A stretch of 64,000 bases of DNA from Pseudomonas helmanticensis (GTDB lineage: Bacteria > Pseudomonadota > Gammaproteobacteria > Pseudomonadales > Pseudomonadaceae), in contig NZ_FXUY01000001.1 in the NCBI RefSeq assembly GCF_900182985.1, forward strand, positions 3,782,001-3,846,000, in the 5' to 3' direction. Under the pieces are notes generated by a model, which saw only the letters and a program-made list of their open reading frames with translations, was not told the DNA's origin and ran no database searches. Numbering within the stretch: position 1 is the stretch's first letter; every line of letters begins with the position of its first letter. Positions 17,037 through 26,199 of this stretch are shown piece after piece. Both the position numbers and the translations under genes were made by a program.

Positions 17037-18998
17037 GTGAGCGAACTCATTCGCGTACCTGACATCGGCAGCGGTGAAGGTGAAGTAATTGAACTGTTTG
17101 TGAAGGTCGGCGACCGTATCGAAGCCGACCAGAGCATCCTGACCCTGGAATCGGACAAGGCCAGCATGGAAGTGCCGGCCCCGAAAGCCGGCGTCATCAA
17201 AAGCCTGAAAGTGAAGCTGGGCGACCGTCTGAAAGAAGGCGACGAACTGCTTGAGCTGGAAGTCGAGGGCGCCGCTGCTGCGGCCCCTGCTCCGGCTGCT
17301 GCACCGGCTAAAAAGGCTGAAGAAAAACCGGCCGCCGCTCCTGCTGCTGCCGCGCCTGCCGCTGCCCCTGCTGCCGCTTCGGTTCAGCAAGTGCACGTGC
17401 CGGACATCGGTTCGTCGGGCAAGGCACAGATCATCGAGATTCAGGTCAAGGTCGGCGACACCGTCGAAGCTGATCAATCGCTGATCACTCTGGAATCCGA
17501 CAAGGCGAGCATGGAAATCCCGTCGCCTGCCGCTGGCGTGGTCAAGGCCATCAGCGTCAAGCTCAACGACGAAGTCGGCACTGGCGACCTGATTCTGGAT
17601 CTGGAAGTGGCGGGTGCTGCGGCCCCTGCTGCTGCCGCTCCAGCTCAGGCTGCTGCGCCGGCCGCTGCCGCTGCCGCTGCGCCTGCTGCGGCAGCCGCGC
17701 CGGCAGCTCCGGTTGCTGACACCGTTCAAGACATCCACGTTCCGGATATCGGTTCGGCTGGCAAAGCCAAGATCATCGAAGTGTTGGTCAAGGCTGGCGA
17801 CACCGTTGAAGCTGACCAGTCGCTGATCACTCTGGAATCCGACAAGGCGAGCATGGAAATTCCATCGCCTGCCGCTGGCGTGGTGGAAAGCGTTTCCATC
17901 AAGCTGGATGACGAAGTCGGTACCGGCGACCTGATTCTCAAGCTGAAAGTCAAAGGCGCGGCGCCTGCTGCTGCCCCGGCTCCGGCTGCCGCTGCTGCAC
18001 CAAGTGCTCCGGCCGCTGCTGCTCCGGCTGCCGCTGCGCCTGCACCTGCTGCCGCTCCAGCCGCCCCGGCCAAGCCGGGCGCCAAAGTTCACGCCGGCCC
18101 TGCCGTGCGTCAACTGGCCCGTGAGTTCGGCGTCGAGCTGAACGCTGTCGGCGCCAGCGGCCCGCACGGTCGTATCCTGAAAGAAGACGTGCAGGTTTAC
18201 GTCAAAGCGATGATGCAGAAGGCCAAGGAAGCACCGGCCGCTGCTGGCGCAACCGGTGGCGCGGGCATCCCGCCGATTCCGGTCGTCGACTTCAGCCGTT
18301 TCGGCGAAATCGAAGAAGTGCCGATGACTCGCCTGATGCAGATCGGCGCGTCGAGCCTGCACCGCAGCTGGCTGAACATCCCGCACGTGACTCAGTTCGA
18401 TTCGGCTGATATCACCGAGCTGGAAGCCTTCCGCGTCGCGCAGAAAGCCGTTGCAGAGAAGGCCGGCGTCAAGCTGACCATCCTGCCGCTGCTGCTCAAG
18501 TCGTGCGCGCACATGCTCAAGGAGCTGCCGGACTTCAACAGTTCGCTGGCACCAAGCGGCAAAGCGATCATCCGCAAGAAGTACATCAACATCGGCTTCG
18601 CCGTTGACACCCCGGATGGCCTGCTGGTACCGGTCATCAAGAACGTCGACCAGAAGAGCCTGTTGCAACTGGCAGCCGAAGCCGCTGCGCTGGCCGCCAA
18701 AGCCCGCGACAAGAAGCTGACTGCTGACGACATGCAGGGCGCCTGCTTCACCATTTCCAGCCTCGGCCACATTGGCGGCACCGGCTTCACGCCGATCGTC
18801 AACGCGCCGGAAGTGGCGATCCTCGGTGTTTCCAAGGCAACCATCCAGCCAGTCTGGGACGGCAAAGCCTTCCAGCCGAAACTGATGCTGCCGCTGTCGT
18901 TGTCCTACGATCACCGTGTGATCAACGGCGCCGCTGCCGCACGCTTCACCCAACGTCTGGGCAGCCTGCTGGCGGACATTCGCACCATCCTGCTGTAA
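17037..18998 (+). CDS. aceF: Dihydrolipoamide acetyltransferase AceF (E2) with three lipoyl domains
   Basis: This 653-residue E2 core of pyruvate dehydrogenase transfers acetyl groups from lipoyl-lysine to CoA. It has three lipoyl domains with the lipoylated lysines in ESDKASME at about K41, K156 and K270. Long Ala-Pro linkers join them, which give the strong GCT/GCC bias here. A peripheral-subunit-binding domain, 'GPAVRQLAREFGVELNAVG', is near residues 350-390. The C-terminal catalytic domain ends with 'SLSYDHRVINGAAAARF', catalytic His at about 626. The start is GTG 17037 with AGGAG eight bases upstream. No E3 (lpd) gene follows. Confidence 0.96.
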   Translation: MSELIRVPDIGSGEGEVIELFVKVGDRIEADQSILTLESDKASMEVPAPKAGVIKSLKVKLGDRLKEGDELLELEVEGAAAAAPAPAAAPAKKAEEKPAAAPAAAAPAAAPAAASVQQVHVPDIGSSGKAQIIEIQVKVGDTVEADQSLITLESDKASMEIPSPAAGVVKAISVKLNDEVGTGDLILDLEVAGAAAPAAAAPAQAAAPAAAAAAAPAAAAAPAAPVADTVQDIHVPDIGSAGKAKIIEVLVKAGDTVEADQSLITLESDKASMEIPSPAAGVVESVSIKLDDEVGTGDLILKLKVKGAAPAAAPAPAAAAAPSAPAAAAPAAAAPAPAAAPAAPAKPGAKVHAGPAVRQLAREFGVELNAVGASGPHGRILKEDVQVYVKAMMQKAKEAPAAAGATGGAGIPPIPVVDFSRFGEIEEVPMTRLMQIGASSLHRSWLNIPHVTQFDSADITELEAFRVAQKAVAEKAGVKLTILPLLLKSCAHMLKELPDFNSSLAPSGKAIIRKKYINIGFAVDTPDGLLVPVIKNVDQKSLLQLAAEAAALAAKARDKKLTADDMQGACFTISSLGHIGGTGFTPIVNAPEVAILGVSKATIQPVWDGKAFQPKLMLPLSLSYDHRVINGAAAARFTQRLGSLLADIRTILL

Positions 18999-19002
18999 TC
19001 CC

Positions 19003-19032
19003 AGGCGGCCCTCCGACAACGGAGGGCCGCTT
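19003..19032 (+). terminator. Hairpin after aceF
   Basis: The stem GGCCCTCCG / CGGAGGGCC around a short ACAA loop lies directly after the aceF stop and is GC-rich. It lacks a strong T-run, so it may stabilise the mRNA end instead of terminating alone. Confidence 0.55.
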
Positions 19033-19071
19033 GTGCTTCACGTTTTCGAGCGCCACACGCTCGTACCTCAA

Positions 19072-19100
19072 CCCCGTCAGTTTGGCGGGGCTTTTTTTTG
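19072..19100 (+). terminator. Rho-independent terminator of the aceEF operon
   Basis: CCCCGTC-AGTT-TGGCGGGG is followed by a run of eight T. This is a classic terminator about 75 bases after aceF and in line with the aceEF direction. Confidence 0.85.
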
Positions 19101-19278
19101 CCTGAATTTTATAAACCGGTACTTTTCCCACAAAACCCGCTGACATCGGCTACGACCTGAGTCCACTTCACAGCGATCTTTTTATTCTGTCGGCAACTAG
19201 TCTTGCGACAACAAAGTCAGCGCATCGACTTTTTCGCAGTGTATGCACTTCGCCTTACTCTTTCGAATGGATTCGAAT

Positions 19279-20676
19279 ATGTTAAAACCCGTTATCGGCC
19301 CGATTATTGGCCACACCACAACTAACCACGCACGCATCTTCGTTCGTGGCGAATATCAAAAGAACCTGCAAGTGTTTGCCGGCTTGCGTTATCGTCCGAG
19401 CAATTCACAACTATGGTCAACCGCCCTGTTTAGCAAACTGGGTGAATTAGGCGACATGTGCAAAGTGTTCATCCTGAATGATTTGCTGGAAGACACCGAG
19501 TATGAATTTCAAACCGGCTGGTTCAGCCCGATGAGTCCGGTACATACCGTGGACAGCGTCGCGGAACTGCCGCTGCAATGGCCGCGGGAAATTTATCGCT
19601 TGCGTACTCGCAGCAGCGAGCCGTTGCGGCCCCGCGCCTATATTCTCGGCTCCTGTCGCTATCTACGCCTGACAGCAGGCGTGCCGGTATTGCCATTACT
19701 GGGGGATCGGATCTTTACGTCCATCAACCAATTGATCGAAGGCCAGCAACCGCCGATCAGCGCAACCATCATGAGCGGCGACCAGATTTATGTCGATGAC
19801 CTGAACCGGATCGGTCCCGATCGCAGTTATAAAGATATCCTCATTAAATACCGCGCTGCCTTTTCACAACCGGGCATAAAACGCCTGATGTCCGGCACAT
19901 CAACTTACATGATACTTGACGACCACGAGATTGAAGACAATTGGCCAGCGAATGCCGAACCGGCTGACGACGAGTTATATCGCAACGCCATGGCGGCATA
20001 CGAGTTATACCAGGCCAGCCATAGCCCGGCCTATGCACTGACAACTAACGGACAACTTGATCATGCTTCACTGGAGCATTACTGGTACCAATTCAGCGAA
20101 GCCGATATCGAATGGTTTGTGACCGACACGCGCACCCGACGCGACCTGTCGAACAATGAGCGACGCATCCTCGATGAAGCTCAGGAACTGGCCTTGTGCC
20201 AATGGCTGATCAACAGCACGGCGCGGGTCAAGTTTGTGGTGACCAGCGTGATGTTTTTCCCGGATCGCCAAGCCAATGGCGACGATGGCTGGCAGGGCTT
20301 TGCCGAGCAACGACTGCGCCTGCTGGAAACCGTGCGCACGCACAAAATCAGCAATGTCGTGATCATTTCCGGCGATGTCCACGGCTCGCTGACTGCGCGC
20401 CTGAGCCATAGCGAGGATGCCGATTTCGCAATCCACACCGTGGTGTCTTCGCCGCTGTGCAACAGCAAACTGCTGCCGTATGCCAAGGCGTCGACGTTTG
20501 CCCTCAATCAACCGTTGGCGCGCACCGCGGCGGGTGACTATGTGCACGAATTGACCAGCGAGGTGATCAGCCAAGACAACTTTGCGCATATGCTGGTCGA
20601 GAGTGATCATATTTTGATCAATTATCATGACCGCGATGGCAAGCCACTGCAGTCGGTCACCATAAAGCTGCGCTAA
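19279..20676 (+). CDS. PhoD-like metallophosphatase family protein
   Basis: This protein of about 465 residues resembles the PhoD alkaline phosphatase/phosphodiesterase superfamily, which uses Fe/Ca or other metals. It shows 'YILGSCRY' at the start of the catalytic domain, 'IMSGDQIYVDDL' (metal-binding Asp with Tyr-Val-Asp), 'YMILDDHEIEDNWP' (Asp-Asp-His-Glu), and 'NVVIISGDVHGSLTARL' (GDVH) near the C-terminus. No convincing signal peptide is seen, so it may act in the cytoplasm, unlike classical Tat-exported PhoD. Three in-frame ATGs exist (19243, 19267, 19279). I chose 19279 for its nearby GGA and the natural 'MLKPVIGPIIGHTT' beginning, but the start is uncertain. Codon use is less GC-rich than in its neighbours. 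It separates aceF from dipA, which are adjacent in P. aeruginosa, so it is probably an insertion. Confidence 0.75.
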   Translation: MLKPVIGPIIGHTTTNHARIFVRGEYQKNLQVFAGLRYRPSNSQLWSTALFSKLGELGDMCKVFILNDLLEDTEYEFQTGWFSPMSPVHTVDSVAELPLQWPREIYRLRTRSSEPLRPRAYILGSCRYLRLTAGVPVLPLLGDRIFTSINQLIEGQQPPISATIMSGDQIYVDDLNRIGPDRSYKDILIKYRAAFSQPGIKRLMSGTSTYMILDDHEIEDNWPANAEPADDELYRNAMAAYELYQASHSPAYALTTNGQLDHASLEHYWYQFSEADIEWFVTDTRTRRDLSNNERRILDEAQELALCQWLINSTARVKFVVTSVMFFPDRQANGDDGWQGFAEQRLRLLETVRTHKISNVVIISGDVHGSLTARLSHSEDADFAIHTVVSSPLCNSKLLPYAKASTFALNQPLARTAAGDYVHELTSEVISQDNFAHMLVESDHILINYHDRDGKPLQSVTIKLR

Positions 20677-20681
20677 GCCTT

Positions 20682-20750
20682 AAAAATCGCAGCCTTCGGC
20701 AGCTCATTGTTCGAATTGCCCTGCAGGAGCTGCCGCAGGCTGCGATCTTT
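20682..20750. repeat. REP pair, second family (GCAGCCT-GCGGCAGCTC)
   Basis: AATCGCAGCCTTCGGCAGCTC and, inverted, GGAGCTGCCGCAGGCTGCGA lie 20 bases apart, downstream of the PhoD-like gene. The hairpin could end its transcript. The remaining gap to dipA (to 20923) has no gene. Confidence 0.8.
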
Positions 20751-20923
20751 GGCTCTTTTCACCCCCACGCTGGAGAAATGTTCAACGCAGCCGACACATT
20801 CTTATAGCACTTGGCCTTCATCTCTCTTGTCAGTCAGTGCCGCAATGATGCAACCTTGCCGCAGGCAACGTTAAAGAGGGCGAGAGCCCCCGCGTTCAGC
20901 ATATTTTCAAGCGAGTTCCCTTC

Positions 20924-23620
20924 ATGAAAAGCCAACCCGATGCCGCCAGCCGTATGGCGGCCGAGGTAGTGACGCAGTTGCCTGTGCCCTCGCGGCTCGG
21001 CATGCTGCGTTTCGAGCGCTTGAATGAAGCCAGTTGGGCGATGTTGTTCCTCGATCCCAACTGCGAACGCCAATTCGGTCAACCGGCTGTCGAGCTGTGC
21101 GCTCTGGTCGGTTCACCCTACGCCAGCCTGATGGAGCCGGAAGCGCGTTATCAACTGCATGACGCGATCCAGCAACAACTGACCGCCAGCCCGCATTATC
21201 TGGTGCGCTATACCCTGCACACTGCGGCCGGTGCGCTGAGCATCCTCGAACTGGGCGAAGCCTACAAACAACACAATCGTCACCTGCTGCGCGGCTATCT
21301 GCTGGCAGTCGATGACGTATTTGACGATGCGCCGCTACCGCCTTCCGTCGATCTGGAAACCCAGAACTCGCGCCTGCAAATAGCCCTGGAACTCAACCAG
21401 CGCGCCCAGCAGGAACAGCTGCAACACCTCGAACGCGTGCGCGCCCAGCAGGATCTGATTCTGTTGCTCGCCCGTCAGCGCTACAGCACGCACAACTCGT
21501 TGCAGGAAGCCGCCGAACTGATCACCCGCTGCGCCTGCGATATCTATGAAATCGACTGCGCCAGCCTGTGGAACCTCGAAGGCCAGCGCCTGGTACCGAT
21601 CTCCGCGTATCACCGCGCGACGCAGGAATACATCCTGCCCGACGAAATCGACGTCAGCACCTTCCCTGACTACATGGAAGCGCTGCACAGCAGCCGTGCG
21701 ATCGACGCGCACAACGCGATGCGCGACCCGCGCACCCGTGACATGGCCGAAGCGCTGCGCCCGCGCGACGTCAACGCGATGCTCGATGCGAGCATCCGTG
21801 TCGACGGTCAGGTCGTCGGCGTGTTGTGTCTGGAACAGACCGGCGTGACCCGCGCCTGGCAATCCGATGAAATCGCCTTTGCCGGTGAACTGGCCGACCA
21901 GTTCGCGCAAGTCATCAACAATCACAACCGGCGCACCGCCACCAGCGCCCTGCACCTGTTCCAGCGTGCGGTCGAGCAAAGCGCCAACGCCTTTTTGCTG
22001 GTCAATTGCGACGGCGTGGTCGAGTACGTCAACCCGAGCTTCACCGCGATCACCCAGTACACCACCGAAGAAGTCCACGGTCAGCGCCTGTCCGAGCTGC
22101 CGGCACTGGAGAACCTCAGCGAGCTACTGTTCGACGCACCTTCCGCGCTGGCCAAGAGCAACAGTTGGCAAGGCGAATTCAAGAGCCGGCGCAAGAACCT
22201 CGAACCGTACTGGGGCCAGTTGTCGATTTCCAAGGTCTACGGCGATAACCGTGAGCTGACCCACTACATCGGCATCTACGAAGACATCACCCAGACCAAA
22301 CTGGCGCAGCAGCGCATCGAGCGCCTCGCCTACACCGACAACCTGACCAACCTCGGCAACCGCCCGGCGTTCATCCGTAACCTTGACGAACGCTTCGCCC
22401 GGGATAGCGATACCCCGATCAGCCTGTTGCTGGTGGACATCGACAACTTCAAGCGGATCAACGACAGCCTCGGCCATCAGACCGGCGACAAACTGCTGAT
22501 CAGCCTGGCGCGGCGTCTGCGCAACAGCCTGAGCCCGAGTGGCAGCCTTGCGCGCTTCGCCAGTAACGAGTTCGCCGTGCTGCTCGACAACACCGACCTT
22601 GAGGCCGGCCAACAGATCGCCAGCCAGTTGCTGATGACCCTCGACAAGCCGATGTTCGTCGACAACCAGTTGATCAGCGTCACCGGCTCAGTGGGCCTGG
22701 CCTGCGCGCCGCTGCACGGGCGCGATCCGCAAACGCTGATGCGTAACGCCGGCCTGGCGCTGCACAAGGCCAAGGCCAACGGCAAACATCAGGTGCAAGT
22801 CTTCACCGAAGCGCTGAACGCCGAGGCCAGTTACAAGCTGTTCGTCGAGAACAACCTGCGCCGCGCCCTGACCCAGAACGAGCTGGACGTGTTCTATCAG
22901 CCCAAGCTGTGCCTGCGCAGCGGTCGTCTGCTGGGGATGGAGGCGCTGTTGCGCTGGAATCACCCGGAGCGCGGGATGATTCGCCCGGACCAGTTCATCA
23001 GCGTCGCCGAAGAGACCGGCCTGATCATTCCGATCGGCAAATGGATCGCCCGCCAAGCCTGCCGCATGAGCAAAGCGCTGACCGCTGCCGGCATGGGCAA
23101 TCTGCAAGTGGCGATCAACCTGTCGCCGAAACAGTTCTCCGACCCGGATCTGGTCGCCTCCATCGCCAACATCCTCAAGGAAGAAGCGCTGCCGGCCAAT
23201 CTGCTCGAACTTGAGCTGACCGAAGGCCTGTTGCTGGAAGCCACCGAAGACACGCATTTGCAGCTTGATCAGCTCAAGCGTCTGGGCCTGACCCTAGCCA
23301 TGGACGACTTCGGCACTGGCTACTCGTCGCTGAGCTATCTGAAAAAATTCCCGATCGACATCATCAAGATCGATCGCAGCTTCATCCACGAAATCCCCGA
23401 CAACCAGGACGACATGGAAATCACCTCTGCGGTGATCGCCATGGCGCACAACCTCAAGCTCAAAGTTGTGGCCGAAGGCATCGAGACCGCCGAGCAACTG
23501 GCGTTCCTGCGCCGGCACCGTTGCGACGTCGGCCAGGGCTACCTGTTCGACCGGCCAATCCCCGGCGCCGAACTGATCCAGGCGCTGAAACGCTACCCGC
23601 GCGGCCCGCTCTGCCTCTGA
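20924..23620 (+). CDS. dipA: c-di-GMP phosphodiesterase DipA (PAS-GAF-PAS-GGDEF-EAL)
   Basis: This 898-residue cytoplasmic signalling protein reads N-terminal PAS-like region (about 15-135), GAF domain (about 175-345), PAS (about 350-465), GGDEF (about 470-630) and EAL (about 640-890). The GGDEF signature is degenerate, 'RFASNEFAVLL' near residue 545, so cyclase activity is unlikely. The EAL domain keeps its active residues: 'EALLRW' near 672, 'INLSPKQF', 'ELTEG', 'DDFGTGYSS' near 793, 'IKIDRSF' and 'AEGIET'. It should therefore hydrolyse c-di-GMP. Size, ASNEF variant and position between aceF and msrA match DipA (PA5017) of P. aeruginosa, which promotes biofilm dispersion. The start ATG 20924 has only a weak ribosome-binding site. 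Confidence 0.9.
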   Translation: MKSQPDAASRMAAEVVTQLPVPSRLGMLRFERLNEASWAMLFLDPNCERQFGQPAVELCALVGSPYASLMEPEARYQLHDAIQQQLTASPHYLVRYTLHTAAGALSILELGEAYKQHNRHLLRGYLLAVDDVFDDAPLPPSVDLETQNSRLQIALELNQRAQQEQLQHLERVRAQQDLILLLARQRYSTHNSLQEAAELITRCACDIYEIDCASLWNLEGQRLVPISAYHRATQEYILPDEIDVSTFPDYMEALHSSRAIDAHNAMRDPRTRDMAEALRPRDVNAMLDASIRVDGQVVGVLCLEQTGVTRAWQSDEIAFAGELADQFAQVINNHNRRTATSALHLFQRAVEQSANAFLLVNCDGVVEYVNPSFTAITQYTTEEVHGQRLSELPALENLSELLFDAPSALAKSNSWQGEFKSRRKNLEPYWGQLSISKVYGDNRELTHYIGIYEDITQTKLAQQRIERLAYTDNLTNLGNRPAFIRNLDERFARDSDTPISLLLVDIDNFKRINDSLGHQTGDKLLISLARRLRNSLSPSGSLARFASNEFAVLLDNTDLEAGQQIASQLLMTLDKPMFVDNQLISVTGSVGLACAPLHGRDPQTLMRNAGLALHKAKANGKHQVQVFTEALNAEASYKLFVENNLRRALTQNELDVFYQPKLCLRSGRLLGMEALLRWNHPERGMIRPDQFISVAEETGLIIPIGKWIARQACRMSKALTAAGMGNLQVAINLSPKQFSDPDLVASIANILKEEALPANLLELELTEGLLLEATEDTHLQLDQLKRLGLTLAMDDFGTGYSSLSYLKKFPIDIIKIDRSFIHEIPDNQDDMEITSAVIAMAHNLKLKVVAEGIETAEQLAFLRRHRCDVGQGYLFDRPIPGAELIQALKRYPRGPLCL

Positions 23621-23637
23621 TCCCCGCCGCCCTTTCA

Positions 23638-23722
23638 TGTAGGAGCTGCCGCAGGCTGCGATCTTTTGACCTTGCTTTTCAAAGACAAGATCAAAAGATC
23701 GCAGCCTGCGGCAGCTCCTACA
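23638..23722. repeat. REP pair, second family, between dipA and msrA
   Basis: TAGGAGCTGCCGCAGGCTGC and its near-perfect inverted partner GCAGCCTGCGGCAGCTCCTA (ending about 23721) are separated by a short loop containing AAAGATC repeats. They can form a long hairpin just after dipA. Confidence 0.85.
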
Positions 23723-23803
23723 TTGGGTAGTGATTAACTCCGCATCATTGGGCACACTGGCGGTCTGACTTTTTACATCCCATCCTGACTGAGAGGAACG
23801 ATC

Positions 23804-24469
23804 ATGGTTCTGCGCTCGGAAATTCTGGTGAACAAAAACGTGCTCCCGACTAAAGAACAAGCTCTGCCCGGCCGCGAAACCGCGATGACCCTGCCTGAAA
23901 AGCACTTCGTCTTCGAAGAAACCCCATTGCTTGGCCCGTTTTTCCAGGACGTCGACTTTGCGATTTTCGGTCTCGGTTGCTTTTGGGGTGCCGAGCGCCG
24001 CTTCTGGCAGCGCGAAGGCGTGGTCAGCACGGTCGTCGGTTACGCCGGCGGCTTCACGCCGAACCCGACCTACGAAGAAGTCTGCTCGGGCCTGACCGGC
24101 CACGCCGAAGTGGTGCTGGTGGTGTATGACAAGGATAAAGTCAGCTACGAAGAGCTGCTGGCAATGTTCTGGGAACTGCACAACCCGACGCAGGGCATGC
24201 GTCAGGGCAACGACATCGGCACGCAGTACCGCTCGGTGATCTACGCGACTTCGCCAGAGCATCTGGACGCGGCGCTGAAGAGCAAGGCTACGTATCAGGC
24301 CGAGTTGTCGAAAGCAGGTCTGGGAGAAATCAGCACCGAGATCGAACAGGCGCCGACCGTGTTTTTCGCCGAGGCGTATCACCAGCAGTATCTGGCGAAG
24401 AATCCTGAAGGCTATTGCGGGATTGGCGGTACCGGCGTGTGCATGCCACCGAGCCTGGCGGGTAACTGA
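23804..24469 (+). CDS. msrA: Peptide methionine sulfoxide reductase MsrA
   Basis: This 221-residue enzyme reduces methionine-S-sulfoxide in proteins and free methionine, using thioredoxin. The catalytic motif '[13 protein letters not shown]' places the nucleophilic Cys at residue 59. '[19 protein letters not shown]' and '[11 protein letters not shown]' are typical, as are '[12 protein letters not shown]' and '[20 protein letters not shown]' with a resolving Cys near the end. The N-terminal extension before the catalytic domain is as in E. coli-type MsrA. ATG 23804 has GAGG upstream. The order dipA-msrA-rlmJ is conserved in pseudomonads as far as I recall. Confidence 0.96.
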   Translation: MVLRSEILVNKNVLPTKEQALPGRETAMTLPEKHFVFEETPLLGPFFQDVDFAIFGLGCFWGAERRFWQREGVVSTVVGYAGGFTPNPTYEEVCSGLTGHAEVVLVVYDKDKVSYEELLAMFWELHNPTQGMRQGNDIGTQYRSVIYATSPEHLDAALKSKATYQAELSKAGLGEISTEIEQAPTVFFAEAYHQQYLAKNPEGYCGIGGTGVCMPPSLAGN

Positions 24470-24480
24470 CCCCTAAAAGC

Positions 24481-24583
24481 GAAAGATCGCAGCCTTCGGC
24501 AGCTCCTACAGGAGATCAGTGATCGTCCGCACATTGGTGGACGACGCCTAACCGTGTAGGAGCTGCCGCAGGCTGCGATCTTT
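24481..24583. repeat. REP pair, second family, between convergent msrA and rlmJ
   Basis: AAAGATCGCAGCCTTCGGCA and, inverted, GCCGCAGGCTGCGATCTTTT lie in the 129-base gap between the convergent ends of msrA and rlmJ. They could form a bidirectional terminator-like hairpin. Confidence 0.82.
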
Positions 24584-24598
24584 TGATCTTGCCGTTGA

Positions 24599-25438
24599 TC
24601 AGCTCTCGGCAATCAACCAATCCATCTGCCAGCCGCCCTGGGTCTGCCCCAGCTTCTTCGACAACCACGGCAGCAACTCACGCAGTTCCTCCTCCAGCCC
24701 CCACGGCGGATTGGCAATCGCCATGCCCGAACCGTTCAGGCTGTTCGGCGTATCCAGCGGATGCACCAGCAGCTCGACGCGCAACAACTTCGGCGCACCC
24801 GAGCCGGCCAGATCCTGATAGAAACGACGCAACGCGCGTTGATCCTTCACCGGATACCAGATCGCCGCCACCGTTTGGCGCATCCGGCCGATCGCCTCTT
24901 TCAACGACGCCGCGCAACGCTGCATTTCATCGAGCTGCTCGAACGGCGGATCGATCAGCATCACCGCACGCTTCTCCTGCACCGGCAACATCGCTCGTGC
25001 GACATGCCAGCCTTCGCCGAGATGAACCTTGACCCGACGATCACCGGCCATGTTGTCCTTGAGCAGCACGCCGTCTTCCGGGTGCTTTTCATTGAGCATC
25101 ACCCGATCCTGCGGACGGGTCAGACGCCGCGCCAGCTCCGGCGAACCCGGGTAATAGCGCAACTGGCCATCAGGGTTCATCTCGTGCAGCACTTTCATGT
25201 AGTCAGCGGTCAGCGCCGGCAGATCCGGCTGATCCCACAAGCGCGCGATGCCTTCCAGGTATTCGCCGGTGCGATTCGCCTGATCGCCCTGCAAGTCATA
25301 CAGACCGATGCCGGCGTGGCTGTCGAGATAGGCAAACGGCTGCTCCTTGCGCGACATCAGGGCGATGAGGCGGGTCAAGGTCAGGTGTTTGAACACATCG
25401 GCGTGATTGCCGGCATGGAAGGCGTGACGATAATTCAT
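24599..25438 (-). CDS. rlmJ: 23S rRNA (adenine-2030-N6)-methyltransferase RlmJ
   Basis: This 279-residue SAM-dependent methyltransferase starts 'MNYRHAFHAGNHADVFKHLT', the RlmJ signature. It continues with 'FAYLDSHAGIGLYDLQGDQA' and the catalytic 'VMLIDPPFEQ', the DPPF variant of the N/DPPY motif for N6-adenine methylation. 'YPGSPELARRL' and the C-terminal 'LRVELLVHPLDTPNSLNGSG' also fit. It modifies A2030 of 23S rRNA. The start ATG at 25438 has GGAGCAGCC directly upstream. It is convergent with msrA. Confidence 0.93.
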   Translation of the reverse strand: MNYRHAFHAGNHADVFKHLTLTRLIALMSRKEQPFAYLDSHAGIGLYDLQGDQANRTGEYLEGIARLWDQPDLPALTADYMKVLHEMNPDGQLRYYPGSPELARRLTRPQDRVMLNEKHPEDGVLLKDNMAGDRRVKVHLGEGWHVARAMLPVQEKRAVMLIDPPFEQLDEMQRCAASLKEAIGRMRQTVAAIWYPVKDQRALRRFYQDLAGSGAPKLLRVELLVHPLDTPNSLNGSGMAIANPPWGLEEELRELLPWLSKKLGQTQGGWQMDWLIAES

Positions 25439-25519
25439 GGCTGCTCCTGCGAAGGGCGCAAAGTTTACCTTTTACCGGGCGGCAAGTCAGGGGTTGGCGG
25501 CTGAGCGGGCAAAAGCCTG

Positions 25520-25711
25520 CCCTCACCCTAGCCCTCTCCCGGAGGGAGAGGGGACTGATTGAGGTGATCTTGCGGCTTATGTCGACCTGAAAGATCAGCG
25601 CGAACTCAAGCCTGGCGAAGCAAAGTGCGCCGCTGAAGTCGCAGGTCGGCGTATCTCAACCAGACAACTCGATCAGTCCCCTCTCTCTCTGGGAGAGGGC
25701 TAGGGTGAGGG
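25520..25711. repeat. Long imperfect palindromic element, copy A
   Basis: The ends CCTCACCCTAGCCCTCTCC and the inverted GGAGAGGGCTAGGGTGAGG bound about 192 bases. Nested inside are a second inverted pair, GTCGACCTGAAA and CAGGTCGGCGTA, and small hairpins next to the ends (CTCCCGGAGGGAG). The same layout recurs at 37985 and 42673. It occupies most of the 330-base gap upstream of the Tai4-like gene, and no gene is seen there. Confidence 0.8.
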
Positions 25712-25768
25712 GCTTCGCTGTCATGCAGTTACACTGGCTAACCATGATCGACAGGAAGTCAAAAACTC

Positions 25769-26185
25769 ATGCGACACCCGATCATCTTCCTACTCGGCGC
25801 ATTAGGCCCATATCTCGCACTTGCCGACGTAAACCACACCGATCAAGCCCGGCAAACCCTCAAAAATTACGGCTTGAGCCACTGCCTCCTGGCGCCATTC
25901 AATGAGCAATCCGCCCTGAGAAAAGACATCGCATTGGCCGCAGTTGCCTACTCGTTCATGGGCAAGGGCATGCACACCGTTCCGCAAAATGAAGACACGC
26001 TGCAGGTGCTGCACGATCCCTATAACGAGACGAGGAACCATGTGTCAGCGGCGTATGCCCAGACCTCCGCCGGCAGCAAATACTCGGATGAAAAAATGGT
26101 CTTCCATGCTTGTCTGCAGGTTTACAACTCAGAGGCGTTTGACCGTTTTATTCGGGCTCAGGATGCTTACATCGTTGTTGATTGA
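25769..26185 (+). CDS. Exported Tai4-like T6SS immunity protein candidate
   Basis: This 138-residue protein has a signal peptide (MRHPIIFLLGALGPYLALA, cleavage before Asp) and should be periplasmic. The mature part has the Tai4-type pattern: 'TLKNYGLSHCLLAPF' followed by a helical stretch 'DIALAAVAYSFMGKG', and a C-terminal 'MVFHACLQVYNSEAFDRFI' with conserved Cys and the S-x-x-F/L-D-R motif. Tai4 proteins neutralise Tae4 amidase effectors injected by type VI secretion. No Tae4 gene is seen beside it, so it may be an orphan immunity gene, although a vgrG-DUF4123 pair lies less than 1 kb away on the other strand. Assignment is by remembered motif resemblance only. Confidence 0.6.
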   Translation: MRHPIIFLLGALGPYLALADVNHTDQARQTLKNYGLSHCLLAPFNEQSALRKDIALAAVAYSFMGKGMHTVPQNEDTLQVLHDPYNETRNHVSAAYAQTSAGSKYSDEKMVFHACLQVYNSEAFDRFIRAQDAYIVVD

Positions 26186-26199
26186 GCCTTTTTGAGAGT

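Noticed and set aside
16899..19019. A Gly/Ser/Arg-rich minus-strand frame opposite aceF
   Set aside because: It is the reverse reading of the Ala-Pro linkers of aceF, not a real low-complexity protein.
18999..19242. Absence of an E3 (lpd) gene after aceF
   Set aside because: Pseudomonas commonly encodes dihydrolipoamide dehydrogenase elsewhere, and two terminators close the operon here.
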